From Ignavibacteriota bacterium (GTDB lineage: Bacteria; Bacteroidota; Ignavibacteria; Palsa-1295), in assembly GCA_025357895.1 (NCBI GenBank), contig JANYLL010000266.1:1-46088 (forward strand): a stretch of 46,088 nt of DNA, in the 5' to 3' direction. The position numbers and the translations under genes are program-made. Below the pieces are notes generated by a model. The model made no database searches, was not told the origin of the DNA, and saw nothing but the letters and a program-made list of their open reading frames with translations. Below, one piece after another: positions 1 through 7,557 of the stretch (its first letter is position 1; every line of letters begins with the position of its first letter).

Positions 1-140
1 TGGTAGTGGGTCAGTTTGATTCTGTCATTCCCGCGAAGGCGGGAATCCAAAGGAAAAGTACACATAGAAGCCTGGATTCCCGCCTTCGCGGGAATGACAA
101 TGAGTAGTATCTTACAATTAAATCAAACTGAGCCACTACC
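1..140. repeat. Nested palindromic element, MITE-like
   Basis: Two inverted repeats are nested. The outer arms, 2-20 and 122-140, are 19 bp each with one mismatch. The inner arms, 24-49 and 73-98, are 26-bp perfect inverted repeats containing ATTCCCGC/GCGGGAAT. The 23-bp centre is unique. No reading frame is present. Inner palindromes of this kind are widespread short genomic repeats. The extra outer terminal inverted repeat gives it the look of a miniature transposable element, but no target-site duplication can be judged because the left flank is cut off. Confidence 0.75.
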
Positions 141-211
141 GGGAATATGAACCCTGAACATAGCGAACCCATTCACTGTTTACTGTTAACAATAAACTGT
201 AAACTTGTAAT

Positions 212-1174
212 TTGGCGAAAGCAATTTTAGAATTCGAGAAACCTATTGCCGATCTTCAGGAAAAGATCGCCGAAATGCGCACGTTGGGCGAATCGGTCGA
301 TCTCACTTCTGAGGTTGCGGCGATGGAATCCAAGGTCGAAGAACTACGGCATGAGATATTCGAGAACCTCACTCGCTGGCAGCGCGTGCAGCTTGCAAGA
401 CATCCGGACCGTCCGTATTCTTTGGATTATATCAATGCGCTGACCTCCGATTTTCTCGAACTTCATGGAGATCGCGGTGTGCGTGACGATCCGGCAATCG
501 TCGGCGGCTTCGGAACGCTTGATGGCATCGGAAGCGTGATGTGGGTCGGGCATCAGAAAGGACGCGATACGAAGCAGAATGTATTTCGGAATTTCGGAAT
601 GCCGAATCCTGAAGGGTATAGAAAAGCGTTGCGTCTTTTTAAGCTTGCTGAAAAATTCGGCAAGCCTATTGTCTGTTTTCTCGATACTCCCGGCGCATTT
701 CCCGGTATCGAAGCCGAAGAACGCGGTCAAGCCGAAGCCATTGCCAGAAATCTTTTGGAGATGTCGAAGCTTGAAGTGCCTGTTATCATCTGCGTCATCG
801 GCGAAGGCGCTTCAGGCGGAGCGCTTGGCATCGGAGTCGGCGATAGAATTTTGATGCTGGAAAATGCATGGTACTCGGTGATCTCGCCGGAATCCTGTTC
901 TTCAATTTTGTGGCGTACCTGGAGCTTCAAAGAGCAAGCCGCCGAAGCATTAAAACTTACAGCGCCTGATCTGCTATCGGTCGGCGTCATAGACCGCATC
1001 ATTCCCGAACCGCTCGGCGGAGCACATCAGGCGCCAGAAGTGATGTTCGAAACCATGAAGAATGTATTGACCGAAGAAATTTCTTTGCTCCAAAAGACCG
1101 AGAAATTTTCAGACGGTGAAGCGTTAGATAGGCGCGTTGCAAAATTTGCAAAGATGGGATTCTGGGAGAATTAA
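212..1174 (+). CDS. accA: Acetyl-CoA carboxylase carboxyltransferase, alpha subunit
   Basis: This 320-residue protein matches the family's usual length. It is the alpha half of the carboxyltransferase that moves the carboxyl group from carboxybiotin to acetyl-CoA, the first committed step of fatty acid synthesis in the cytoplasm. The N-terminal helix begins with LEFEKPIADLQEKI. The crotonase-fold core contains HQKGRDTKQN, FLDTPGAFPG and GEGASGGALG, the classic oxyanion and CoA-binding segments. The start is TTG at 212: it gives the standard N terminus, and the next Met would remove the conserved first helix. No convincing Shine-Dalgarno is seen. The thioesterase gene follows 8 bp later and is probably co-transcribed. 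Confidence 0.97.
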   Translation: MAKAILEFEKPIADLQEKIAEMRTLGESVDLTSEVAAMESKVEELRHEIFENLTRWQRVQLARHPDRPYSLDYINALTSDFLELHGDRGVRDDPAIVGGFGTLDGIGSVMWVGHQKGRDTKQNVFRNFGMPNPEGYRKALRLFKLAEKFGKPIVCFLDTPGAFPGIEAEERGQAEAIARNLLEMSKLEVPVIICVIGEGASGGALGIGVGDRILMLENAWYSVISPESCSSILWRTWSFKEQAAEALKLTAPDLLSVGVIDRIIPEPLGGAHQAPEVMFETMKNVLTEEISLLQKTEKFSDGEALDRRVAKFAKMGFWEN

Positions 1175-1182
1175 ATACTATC

Positions 1183-1581
1183 TTGGTAACCCACACCACA
1201 ACGCTCCGCGTACGCTATGCCGATACCGACAAAATGGGTATCGTCTATTATGCAAAATATCTGGAATATTTCGAAGTAGCAAGAACGGAAATGCTTCGCT
1301 CTCTTGGATTGCCGTATAGGGAAATCGAAGAAAAAGGTTATGAACTTCCCGTTTCCGAAGCTTCGATAAAATATTATAAAGGTGCAGGATATGATGACGA
1401 ACTGCATATCACGGCAAGCTTAACTCCCAAACATTCGCCAAGGGTTGAGATTCATTATGAAGTGAAAAAAAACAGTGGTGAATTAATAGCAGAAGGTGAT
1501 ACAACACTTGTCTTTATAGACCTCGCAACAGGCAAACCAACCAGAGCACCGCAATTTTATTTGGATGCGATAGGTATATAA
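1183..1581 (+). CDS. Acyl-CoA thioesterase, YbgC/4HBT hotdog family
   Basis: This 132-residue single-domain hotdog thioesterase would hydrolyse acyl-CoA in the cytoplasm. The family signature is clear near the N terminus: RVRYADTDKMGIVYYAKYLE contains the catalytic Asp of the YbgC/4-hydroxybenzoyl-CoA thioesterase group, followed by the long hotdog helix with FEVARTEMLRSLG. The start is TTG at 1183, which places the first beta strand correctly. It lies 8 bp after accA, which fits a small lipid-metabolism operon. The exact acyl chain preferred cannot be read from the sequence. Confidence 0.9.
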   Translation: MVTHTTTLRVRYADTDKMGIVYYAKYLEYFEVARTEMLRSLGLPYREIEEKGYELPVSEASIKYYKGAGYDDELHITASLTPKHSPRVEIHYEVKKNSGELIAEGDTTLVFIDLATGKPTRAPQFYLDAIGI

Positions 1582-1588
1582 AATATTG

Positions 1589-3157
1589 ATGTATCAAAAA
1601 ATCTCATATTTGCTTTTTTTCTTGACTGCCCTGGCATTGCCGGTGAGGGGTCAAGAGACGTTTGAGAAAAGTATCCGAATGGGTTTTTCAAGCACGAGTA
1701 GTTCCGTAACTGAGACTACGAATGGCGATTTTATCGTCGGGTGTCGCGTGAACAGAACGAACGCAATTGATGGGTATATCCGACCTGTAATAATAAAAGT
1801 TGATAAAAAGGGAAACATCCTCTGGTCACTAACTTTGCCTGTGGATAATGGTTTTGTGGATGCAGTAGCAGCAACATTCGATGGGGGATGTTTTATTACC
1901 TGCGAATCTCCTTCTGATGATGGTTCAAGTTATTCAGCGCTAATAAAAATTGATAGTGGCGGTCATATACTTTGGAAAGATTATTTTACCGATATCGGAT
2001 TGTGGGGAATATCAAAAATTATTGTTCGTCGTGACGGTGGTTGTACCTTAGGCGTAACGGTATTTCCAATGGCGCAAACGGGCGGCATACTGTGGATTGA
2101 TTCGAATGGAAAGGTCCAATCTATCGCACAACTGCATACTGATACAACCAGGTATGCACAAATCAACTCTATTGCTGAAATAAATGATGGCAGTATTATT
2201 TGTTTAGCAGAAGTAGTTCACAATAATGTTTCTGAGCATTCGGGAATAATGAAGTTTTCTAAAGTAGGAAAACTAATATGGGAGAAGAAGATGAATAAGG
2301 GTATTAGTTTGAGAGGAATTGAAAAAACCTACACTGGAGGGTTTGCTGTCTGTGGTTATTTGAAACCAAATAAACTGAGTGCTGATGACGCCTATATTGG
2401 GAAATTTGATTCTATAGGAAATTTTCTTTGGGGAATTTCTATTAATGCATTCGATCATGAGGGTCTGAATTCAATAGTAGAAACATTAAATGGTGATCTT
2501 ATCGCCGGCGGTATAAGAGGAGCCAATTCATTTATTGCCAATGTAGATGAGAATGGAGTGGTTCGCACTATCAAAGAAATATCCATTCCAAACAAAGATT
2601 CACGTGCCGATGTGCTTATTAAAACATCAGATCGAAGATTTGTTTTTACCGGATATCTAAACGATACAGGAGCTTTTCTTCTCTTTAAGTTAGATTCGAA
2701 TCTTACTGGATGCCATACTCATAATATCCTTTATAATGTTCAATCTATTGAAAAGCCCACTGACACTATTTTATTTTTTACTACCAATGACACAATTAAT
2801 TATGAATCCGGTCTTGTTGGCAACGGCGATAGCGTCGCATACAAGGAAACCGATCTCTGCAATATCACTTCTGTTGCGCCGCTAATTTCTGAAAAAGAAA
2901 ATATCCTTCTCTTTCCCAATCCCATTACTTCTCAAGAGCCACTTACAATCTCAATAGATGGTTTGTTTCCCGCAGGAATCTATACTCTTTCACTTCGCGA
3001 TCTTCTCGGCAAAGAAATAAAGTATGAAAAAATAAATCTCACCGGAAGAAAGCAGGATATTCTTTTTGATATGCATGAATGTGCGGCAGGAATTTATTTT
3101 ATTGAATTAGAAAATGAGAAGGAAGTTGTTGCAAAGGCGAAGGTGGTGAAGGAATAG
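1589..3157 (+). CDS. Secreted beta-propeller-like protein with T9SS sorting domain
   Basis: This 522-residue protein begins with a Sec signal peptide (hydrophobic run LLFFLTALALPV, then QE). The body holds repeated units of roughly 50 residues, each with a strand such as KVDKKGNILW, KIDSGGHILW, KFSKVGKLIW or KFDSIGNFLW. Such units are typical of propeller-like secreted proteins in this group. The last ~80 residues begin ILLFPNPITSQEPL and end in KAKVVKE, a type IX secretion C-terminal sorting domain, so the product is probably exported and anchored on the cell surface. I chose ATG 1589; a TTG directly before it (1586) is the only alternative nearby. No enzyme motif is visible. Confidence 0.85.
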   Translation: MYQKISYLLFFLTALALPVRGQETFEKSIRMGFSSTSSSVTETTNGDFIVGCRVNRTNAIDGYIRPVIIKVDKKGNILWSLTLPVDNGFVDAVAATFDGGCFITCESPSDDGSSYSALIKIDSGGHILWKDYFTDIGLWGISKIIVRRDGGCTLGVTVFPMAQTGGILWIDSNGKVQSIAQLHTDTTRYAQINSIAEINDGSIICLAEVVHNNVSEHSGIMKFSKVGKLIWEKKMNKGISLRGIEKTYTGGFAVCGYLKPNKLSADDAYIGKFDSIGNFLWGISINAFDHEGLNSIVETLNGDLIAGGIRGANSFIANVDENGVVRTIKEISIPNKDSRADVLIKTSDRRFVFTGYLNDTGAFLLFKLDSNLTGCHTHNILYNVQSIEKPTDTILFFTTNDTINYESGLVGNGDSVAYKETDLCNITSVAPLISEKENILLFPNPITSQEPLTISIDGLFPAGIYTLSLRDLLGKEIKYEKINLTGRKQDILFDMHECAAGIYFIELENEKEVVAKAKVVKE

Positions 3158-3226
3158 AATATTCTTTAGCAAGCTGTTTTCAAGGATTTCAGAACGTTTA
3201 CATATTCTTTAAGCGTTATAAATTTA

Positions 3227-3514
3227 ATGCGATTCGAATGGGATCCGAAAAAGGAATCAATAAATAGAGGAAAGCACGCCGTTAGTTTTGCTGAGGCATC
3301 TACGACCTTTGATGATCCGAATGGCTCGATTTTCGATGATCCAAAGCATTCTATCGCAGAGCACCGCGAGATAATTGTCGGTACTTCTTTTCTTGGAAGA
3401 GTTTTACTGACATCATTTACAGAGCGCAACGATTCTATCAGGATCATCAGCGCACGACTTGCAAATAAGAAAGAAAGAATGGATTATGAAGAGTATCAGA
3501 AAAACAATCATTAA
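3227..3514 (+). CDS. brnT: BrnT-family type II toxin (ribonuclease)
   Basis: This 95-residue protein matches BrnT along its whole length. It opens with FEWDPKKESINRGKHAVSF, then FDDP and the conserved DPKHS/HRE segment, and ends with SFTERNDSIRIISAR and ANKKERMDYEE. BrnT toxins adopt a RelE-like fold and cleave RNA to arrest translation; BrnA neutralises them and represses the operon. The antitoxin gene overlaps its 3' end by 29 bp, the usual toxin-first order for this family. The start has no obvious ribosome-binding site. Confidence 0.93.
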   Translation: MRFEWDPKKESINRGKHAVSFAEASTTFDDPNGSIFDDPKHSIAEHREIIVGTSFLGRVLLTSFTERNDSIRIISARLANKKERMDYEEYQKNNH

Positions 3515-3728
3515 GCCGAAAAATAATGATGAACTTGCTGCACATTATGATTTCGATTATTCGAAAGCAAAACTGAATAGATTTGCCAAACTGCAAAAAG
3601 ATCAGATGATAGTATTATTGGATAAAGAATTTACAAGCATTTTCAGAACACCGGAAGAAGTGATGAACGCATTGCGCTCACTCATTCGAGCATTTCCTAC
3701 CAGAAAAAGCAGAGCTTCCAAAATTTAG
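3486..3728 (+). CDS. brnA: BrnA-family antitoxin
   Basis: I start this gene at ATG 3486, inside the toxin gene, giving 80 residues. An upstream in-frame start at 3459 is possible but adds only toxin-overlapping sequence. The family signature YDFDYSKAKLNRFA is followed by a predicted ribbon-helix-helix part (MIVLLDKEFTSIFRTPEEVMNALRSLI), which binds the operator as a dimer. BrnA binds BrnT and autorepresses the operon. The C terminus is basic (RKSRASKI). Confidence 0.88.
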   Translation: MKSIRKTIIKPKNNDELAAHYDFDYSKAKLNRFAKLQKDQMIVLLDKEFTSIFRTPEEVMNALRSLIRAFPTRKSRASKI

Positions 3729-3746
3729 GTTTATTAAATCAATTGT

Positions 3747-3953
3747 ATGCAAGTAGGAGATAAAAATTACGAGATTCTCATTCGCCGCAGGGGCGAGACG
3801 GGCTATGCGGCATTTTGCCCAGAGCTTGAGCTTATTGTCAATGGTACGGCTCATGAGCAAGTCGAGAATAAAATGAAGGAGCTTATTTTGGAGCATGTTG
3901 CTAAAGATCAGGCAGCAAAAGGAGGATCGAAACTGGAAGAGACGAAGGCATAG
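3747..3953 (+). CDS. Small HicB-like protein, possible orphan antitoxin
   Basis: This 68-residue protein sits 18 bp after brnA and 19 bp before priA. The segment EILIRRRGETGYAAFCPELELIVNGTAHEQVENKMKELI resembles the strand-strand-helix core of HicB antitoxins (typically YxAxxPELPGxxxxGxTxEEAxxNxxEAI), but the glycine-rich centre is degenerate. No HicA-type double-stranded-RNA-binding toxin is adjacent, and the usual C-terminal DNA-binding part is missing. It could be a remnant, a stand-alone partial HicB fold, or simply a small unknown protein. Function is not established. Confidence 0.6.
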   Translation: MQVGDKNYEILIRRRGETGYAAFCPELELIVNGTAHEQVENKMKELILEHVAKDQAAKGGSKLEETKA

Positions 3954-3972
3954 CCCTTCCCCGACACATTAC

Positions 3973-6522
3973 ATGCCTTCACGATTCGCTACCGTCGCGC
4001 TTCCCCTTCATTTTAAGTACCATTCCGGAGGGCTTGACGGCTTAACGTATTCGATTCCCGATGAACTTTCGAGTCGTGCGCTTATCGGTAGCAGAGTTTC
4101 TGTTCCTCTTGGGAAGCGGCATACGACGGGGATTCTTGTCGGGCTATCGGATAAGGCACCGCAGGATATTTCACATATTCGTCCGATTGCTGATATTCTT
4201 GATGCGACTCCTGTCTTCGATGAAAAATTTTTAGAGTGGACAAAATGGATCGCCTCGTATTACCTAACTTCATGGGGTGAAGTTCTTGAAGCGGCTCTTC
4301 CGCAAGGATTAAAACCTGAGACAAAAAGTAAAGTAATTGTTATCGCTGAAGATCTTGATTATGAGGTTGCAAAATTAAACAAACGATCTCCGAAACGTGC
4401 GGAGATCCTGCAAAAAATTTCTGAATATCCGAACGGCGTTCTCATTTCGCATTTTGCAAAACGCTCAAAGCTTAAAGGAGTTTATGCTCATATCAATGCT
4501 CTCGAAGCTGAGAGATTGCTTCGCATTGAACAACCTGTTAACAACTTTACAAAACCTAAAACTCATCGTGTAGTAAAACTTTCTTACGAACTTGAAAATG
4601 ATACCGATGCATTATCGAATGCATTGATGGAACTCGAGCGATCCCAAAAGCAGGCTGCTGTTCTTTTAAAATTAATGCAGCAAAAACAACTTCATCCCGA
4701 TGAACCTCTTACCCTTGAACTTTTAAAAAAATCAGCTGAAGTTTCCGGAGCAACGATCACTGCTTTGCAGAAGCGGGGTTTTATCCGGTTCGAGAATCAG
4801 GAGATCATTCAGGAAAATATTCGCAAGGCACCGACAACGGAAAATGATATTGCGAATCTTTCTTTCACTTCGGAGCAGCAACAAGCCGTTGAGCAAATCG
4901 AAAGCGCTTATAGAAATTCCGAAGCGAAAACTTTTTTATTGCATGGAATAACAGGTTCGGGAAAAACGGAAGTTTATATTTCGCTTGCGAAAAAAGTTTT
5001 GGATTCAGGGCATGGAGTTTTAATTCTTGTTCCGGAAATTTCTTTGACTCCACAGTTGATCGAGCGCTTCGAGAAGCGGCTTAGCACCGATAAATATACA
5101 AAGATCGCAGTTTTGCATTCGCGGATGTCGCTTGCCGAGAGATATAATTCCTGGAAGACCCTTGCAAGCGGCGAGACGAAAATCGCGATCGGTGCCAGAA
5201 GCGCAGTCTTCGCGCCGATCCATGATCTTAAACTTATCATCGTTGATGAAGAACATGAGATCACCTATAAGCAATACGATCAGACGCCGCGATATAATGC
5301 ACGTGATGCGGCAATAGTCAGGGCGCATTCACTTGGCGGAGTTGCAGTACTTGGCAGTGCAACGCCTTCGATCGAAAGTTATTATAATGCAAAGCAGGGA
5401 AAATATGCGCTGATCAAATTAACGAAGCGTGCACTGGATGCAAAGCTCCCGACGGTTCGGACCATCGATATGCGAAAACCGCTGATGCGCAAAGAGCAGA
5501 TGGCTAAACAGAATTCACTTTCGGATGAATTAAAAAAAGCTATCGAAGAAAGATTTCTTAAACGTCAGGGTACTGTACTATTGCAGAACCGACGCGGCTT
5601 CTCGACCTATCTCGGCTGCTCGGATTGCGGTGATGTGATCATGTGTCCGAATTGCGCAGTGACGATGACGTGGCATCAAGTCGGAAATAATATGCGCTGC
5701 CACTATTGCGGCTTCACCACTGCGAAAAATCAGAGCTGCCCGACTTGCGGCAGCGAAAAACTTTTTCTTGGCGGCATCGGTACTCAGCGTGTTGAAGAGG
5801 AATTGAAAGAAGCATATCCGATGATACGCATTGCGCGAATGGATATGGATACGACGGCAAAGCGCGGAGCGTATGAAAAAATCCTGACTGCTTTTGCTAA
5901 AGGTGAAACCGATATATTACTTGGCACGCAGATGGTTGCCAAGGGTTTGGATTTTCCTCGCGTTACATTAGTCGGAGTAATAAATGCCGATACAAGTTTA
6001 TGCCTTCCGGATTTCAGATCTGCAGAACGAACCTTTCAATTATTAACGCAAGTCTCAGGCCGCGCAGGACGCACCGAAGAACTTGCCGGAGAAGTTTTAA
6101 TTCAAACGCTGCAACCCGAACATCCTGCAATACAAAAAGTGATCTCTCATGATTACGATTCATTTTATGATGAGGAAATTCTTTTGCGTAAAGAAATGAA
6201 TTACCCTCCCTATTCAAGATTAGTGTTGATCGAATTTCGTGGTAAACGTGAGCAAGGTGTTCGGGAAGCAGTATTCGCCTTTTCGACATTACTTCCGAAA
6301 AATGCATCGTTCTACGAACTGCTCGGACCTTCAGAGCCGACAATAAAAAAGCTCCGCAATGAATTTCGCTGGCATATTATCATAAAAGATAAACGCAACA
6401 TGGATCCCAGCGGTGAAAAGATCAGAAGGTTACTAACAGGCGCAATGGATCTCTATCAAAAGAAGTATGCCAATACCACTGTGACTGTGACGATCGATGT
6501 TGATGTGCAGGGAGTGCTATAA
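3973..6522 (+). CDS. priA: Primosomal protein N', replication restart helicase PriA
   Basis: This is an 849-residue protein from ATG 3973 (MPSRFATVALPL). An open frame extends upstream to 3895 but overlaps the preceding gene and adds a non-conserved basic stretch. PriA recognises stalled forks and reloads DnaB. The N-terminal DNA-binding domain covers about residues 1-100. The superfamily 2 helicase core has Walker A HGITGSGKTEVY near residue 325 and a DEEH box near 424. The zinc region near residues 548-593 has four cysteine pairs: CSDCG, CPNC, CHYCG and CPTCG. The C-terminal helicase half includes GTQMVAKGLDFP and QVSGRAGR. All key motifs are intact. Confidence 0.97.
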   Translation: MPSRFATVALPLHFKYHSGGLDGLTYSIPDELSSRALIGSRVSVPLGKRHTTGILVGLSDKAPQDISHIRPIADILDATPVFDEKFLEWTKWIASYYLTSWGEVLEAALPQGLKPETKSKVIVIAEDLDYEVAKLNKRSPKRAEILQKISEYPNGVLISHFAKRSKLKGVYAHINALEAERLLRIEQPVNNFTKPKTHRVVKLSYELENDTDALSNALMELERSQKQAAVLLKLMQQKQLHPDEPLTLELLKKSAEVSGATITALQKRGFIRFENQEIIQENIRKAPTTENDIANLSFTSEQQQAVEQIESAYRNSEAKTFLLHGITGSGKTEVYISLAKKVLDSGHGVLILVPEISLTPQLIERFEKRLSTDKYTKIAVLHSRMSLAERYNSWKTLASGETKIAIGARSAVFAPIHDLKLIIVDEEHEITYKQYDQTPRYNARDAAIVRAHSLGGVAVLGSATPSIESYYNAKQGKYALIKLTKRALDAKLPTVRTIDMRKPLMRKEQMAKQNSLSDELKKAIEERFLKRQGTVLLQNRRGFSTYLGCSDCGDVIMCPNCAVTMTWHQVGNNMRCHYCGFTTAKNQSCPTCGSEKLFLGGIGTQRVEEELKEAYPMIRIARMDMDTTAKRGAYEKILTAFAKGETDILLGTQMVAKGLDFPRVTLVGVINADTSLCLPDFRSAERTFQLLTQVSGRAGRTEELAGEVLIQTLQPEHPAIQKVISHDYDSFYDEEILLRKEMNYPPYSRLVLIEFRGKREQGVREAVFAFSTLLPKNASFYELLGPSEPTIKKLRNEFRWHIIIKDKRNMDPSGEKIRRLLTGAMDLYQKKYANTTVTVTIDVDVQGVL

Positions 6523-6530
6523 AACTTAAA

Positions 6531-6570
6531 GCCCGCGACTGAGTAGAATATTCTTCACTCTGTTGCGGGC
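6531..6570. terminator. Hairpin between convergent priA and hydrolase genes
   Basis: GCCCGC at 6531-6536 pairs with GCGGGC at 6565-6570. The stem extends inwards to about 14 bp with two mismatches, around an AT-rich loop. No strong T tract follows on the plus strand, and only a weak TTTAAGTTTT run follows on the minus strand. It lies between convergent genes, so a two-way terminator is likely, but a short palindromic repeat is also possible. Confidence 0.45.
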
Positions 6571-6693
6571 ATTAAGGGCTTCGTTATGTGCTTCGAAAGA
6601 ATGTTATTCTTTCTTCTATATAAATCTACGAAATTGACGAAGAAAAAGTTTCATTTACAGAAAAATATTTCCTGATTGTCATACGATAATCCC

Positions 6694-7497
6694 TCAACTT
6701 TTCAGAAAATCCAATAGTATCTTATTGAATTCTTCCGGTTTATCTATATTTGAAATATGCCCCGCACCTTCAATATCAATATGCTTAGCATCAGGAATAT
6801 TCGCAGCTAATTCTTCAGAAAGCTTTGTAGGAGTGATCGTATCGAGCGAACCCGATATTATTAGAGTAGGATTTTTTATTTTTGAAAGGGTACTGCGATA
6901 ATCCGGACTCCATGTTGCCTGCCATGAAGCAAGATAGGCTTCGGGATCTTTGCGAGCCATTGCATATATAGCTTCCGCAAGTGTCATAGAATCTATATCA
7001 GATCGCAAGGCAAGCGGAATTCGCTCATTTGCAAAATCGGGAAGCGATTTAGTTTTTAAGGAAGCCGCAGCTCTTGGAAGGATCTCATCTCTATTAGGAT
7101 GATAAGAAAAGGTATTGCAAAGAGCTATTGTATTCAGGGATTCAAGGTCCTGGCTTAATGCTTCAAGTATTATTACACCACCCATGGAATTCCCCACCCA
7201 ATGCGCTTTGTCATAACCTAACTCACGAATTACTACATCAACATCTAAAGCAAATTCTCTGAGTGAAATCGGAAGGAGTTTACCGTCTGTATCTCTGGCA
7301 TCAGAATCTCCGGAGCCTCGCATATCAAGAGCGATCACAGAATAACCATTGTCATGGAAAAAAGGAAGTTGGTATTTCCATGCCGTACGGTCAGCACCGA
7401 CTCCGTGGATGAAGACGATGAGATCGCCATCACCTTTCAGATAATCGGCCGCGATGTTTATTCCTCTTACAAATATTTTTTGCATTTTGAATTGCAT
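6694..7497 (-). CDS. Alpha/beta-fold hydrolase
   Basis: This 267-residue cytoplasmic hydrolase has an intact catalytic triad layout. The oxyanion HG motif is in VFIHGVGADRTAW. The nucleophile elbow is VGNSMGGV (Ser). The acid is the Asp of ISGSLDTITP and the base is the His of GAGHISNIDKPEEF. It resembles the 3-oxoadipate enol-lactonase/haloperoxidase-like branch, but the substrate cannot be assigned. A second in-frame ATG lies four codons inside (7485), so the true start could be slightly shorter. It is oriented like the OmpA-type gene upstream, with a small palindrome in the 60-bp gap. Confidence 0.88.
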   Translation of the reverse strand: MQFKMQKIFVRGINIAADYLKGDGDLIVFIHGVGADRTAWKYQLPFFHDNGYSVIALDMRGSGDSDARDTDGKLLPISLREFALDVDVVIRELGYDKAHWVGNSMGGVIILEALSQDLESLNTIALCNTFSYHPNRDEILPRAAASLKTKSLPDFANERIPLALRSDIDSMTLAEAIYAMARKDPEAYLASWQATWSPDYRSTLSKIKNPTLIISGSLDTITPTKLSEELAANIPDAKHIDIEGAGHISNIDKPEEFNKILLDFLKS

Positions 7498-7525
7498 TCC
7501 ATTCCGAAGGAATGAAATTATTTAG

Positions 7526-7545
7526 CCCAGGACGTAAGTCCTGGG
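7526..7545. repeat. Short perfect palindrome (REP-like)
   Basis: CCCAGGAC (7526-7533) and GTCCTGGG (7538-7545) form an 8-bp perfect stem around a 4-nt loop. A second small palindrome, ATTCC-GAA-GGAAT, lies at 7501-7513. Both sit between two minus-strand genes. The CCCAGGACGTAAGTCCTGGG unit belongs to the class of short intergenic palindromes seen several times in this window. It may also attenuate transcription between the genes. Confidence 0.6.
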
Positions 7546-7557
7546 AGGTGCGAAAGG

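Noticed and set aside
3895..3972. Longer start for priA
   Set aside because: The extension overlaps the HicB-like gene and encodes a basic stretch unlike PriA N termini; ATG 3973 gives the normal start.
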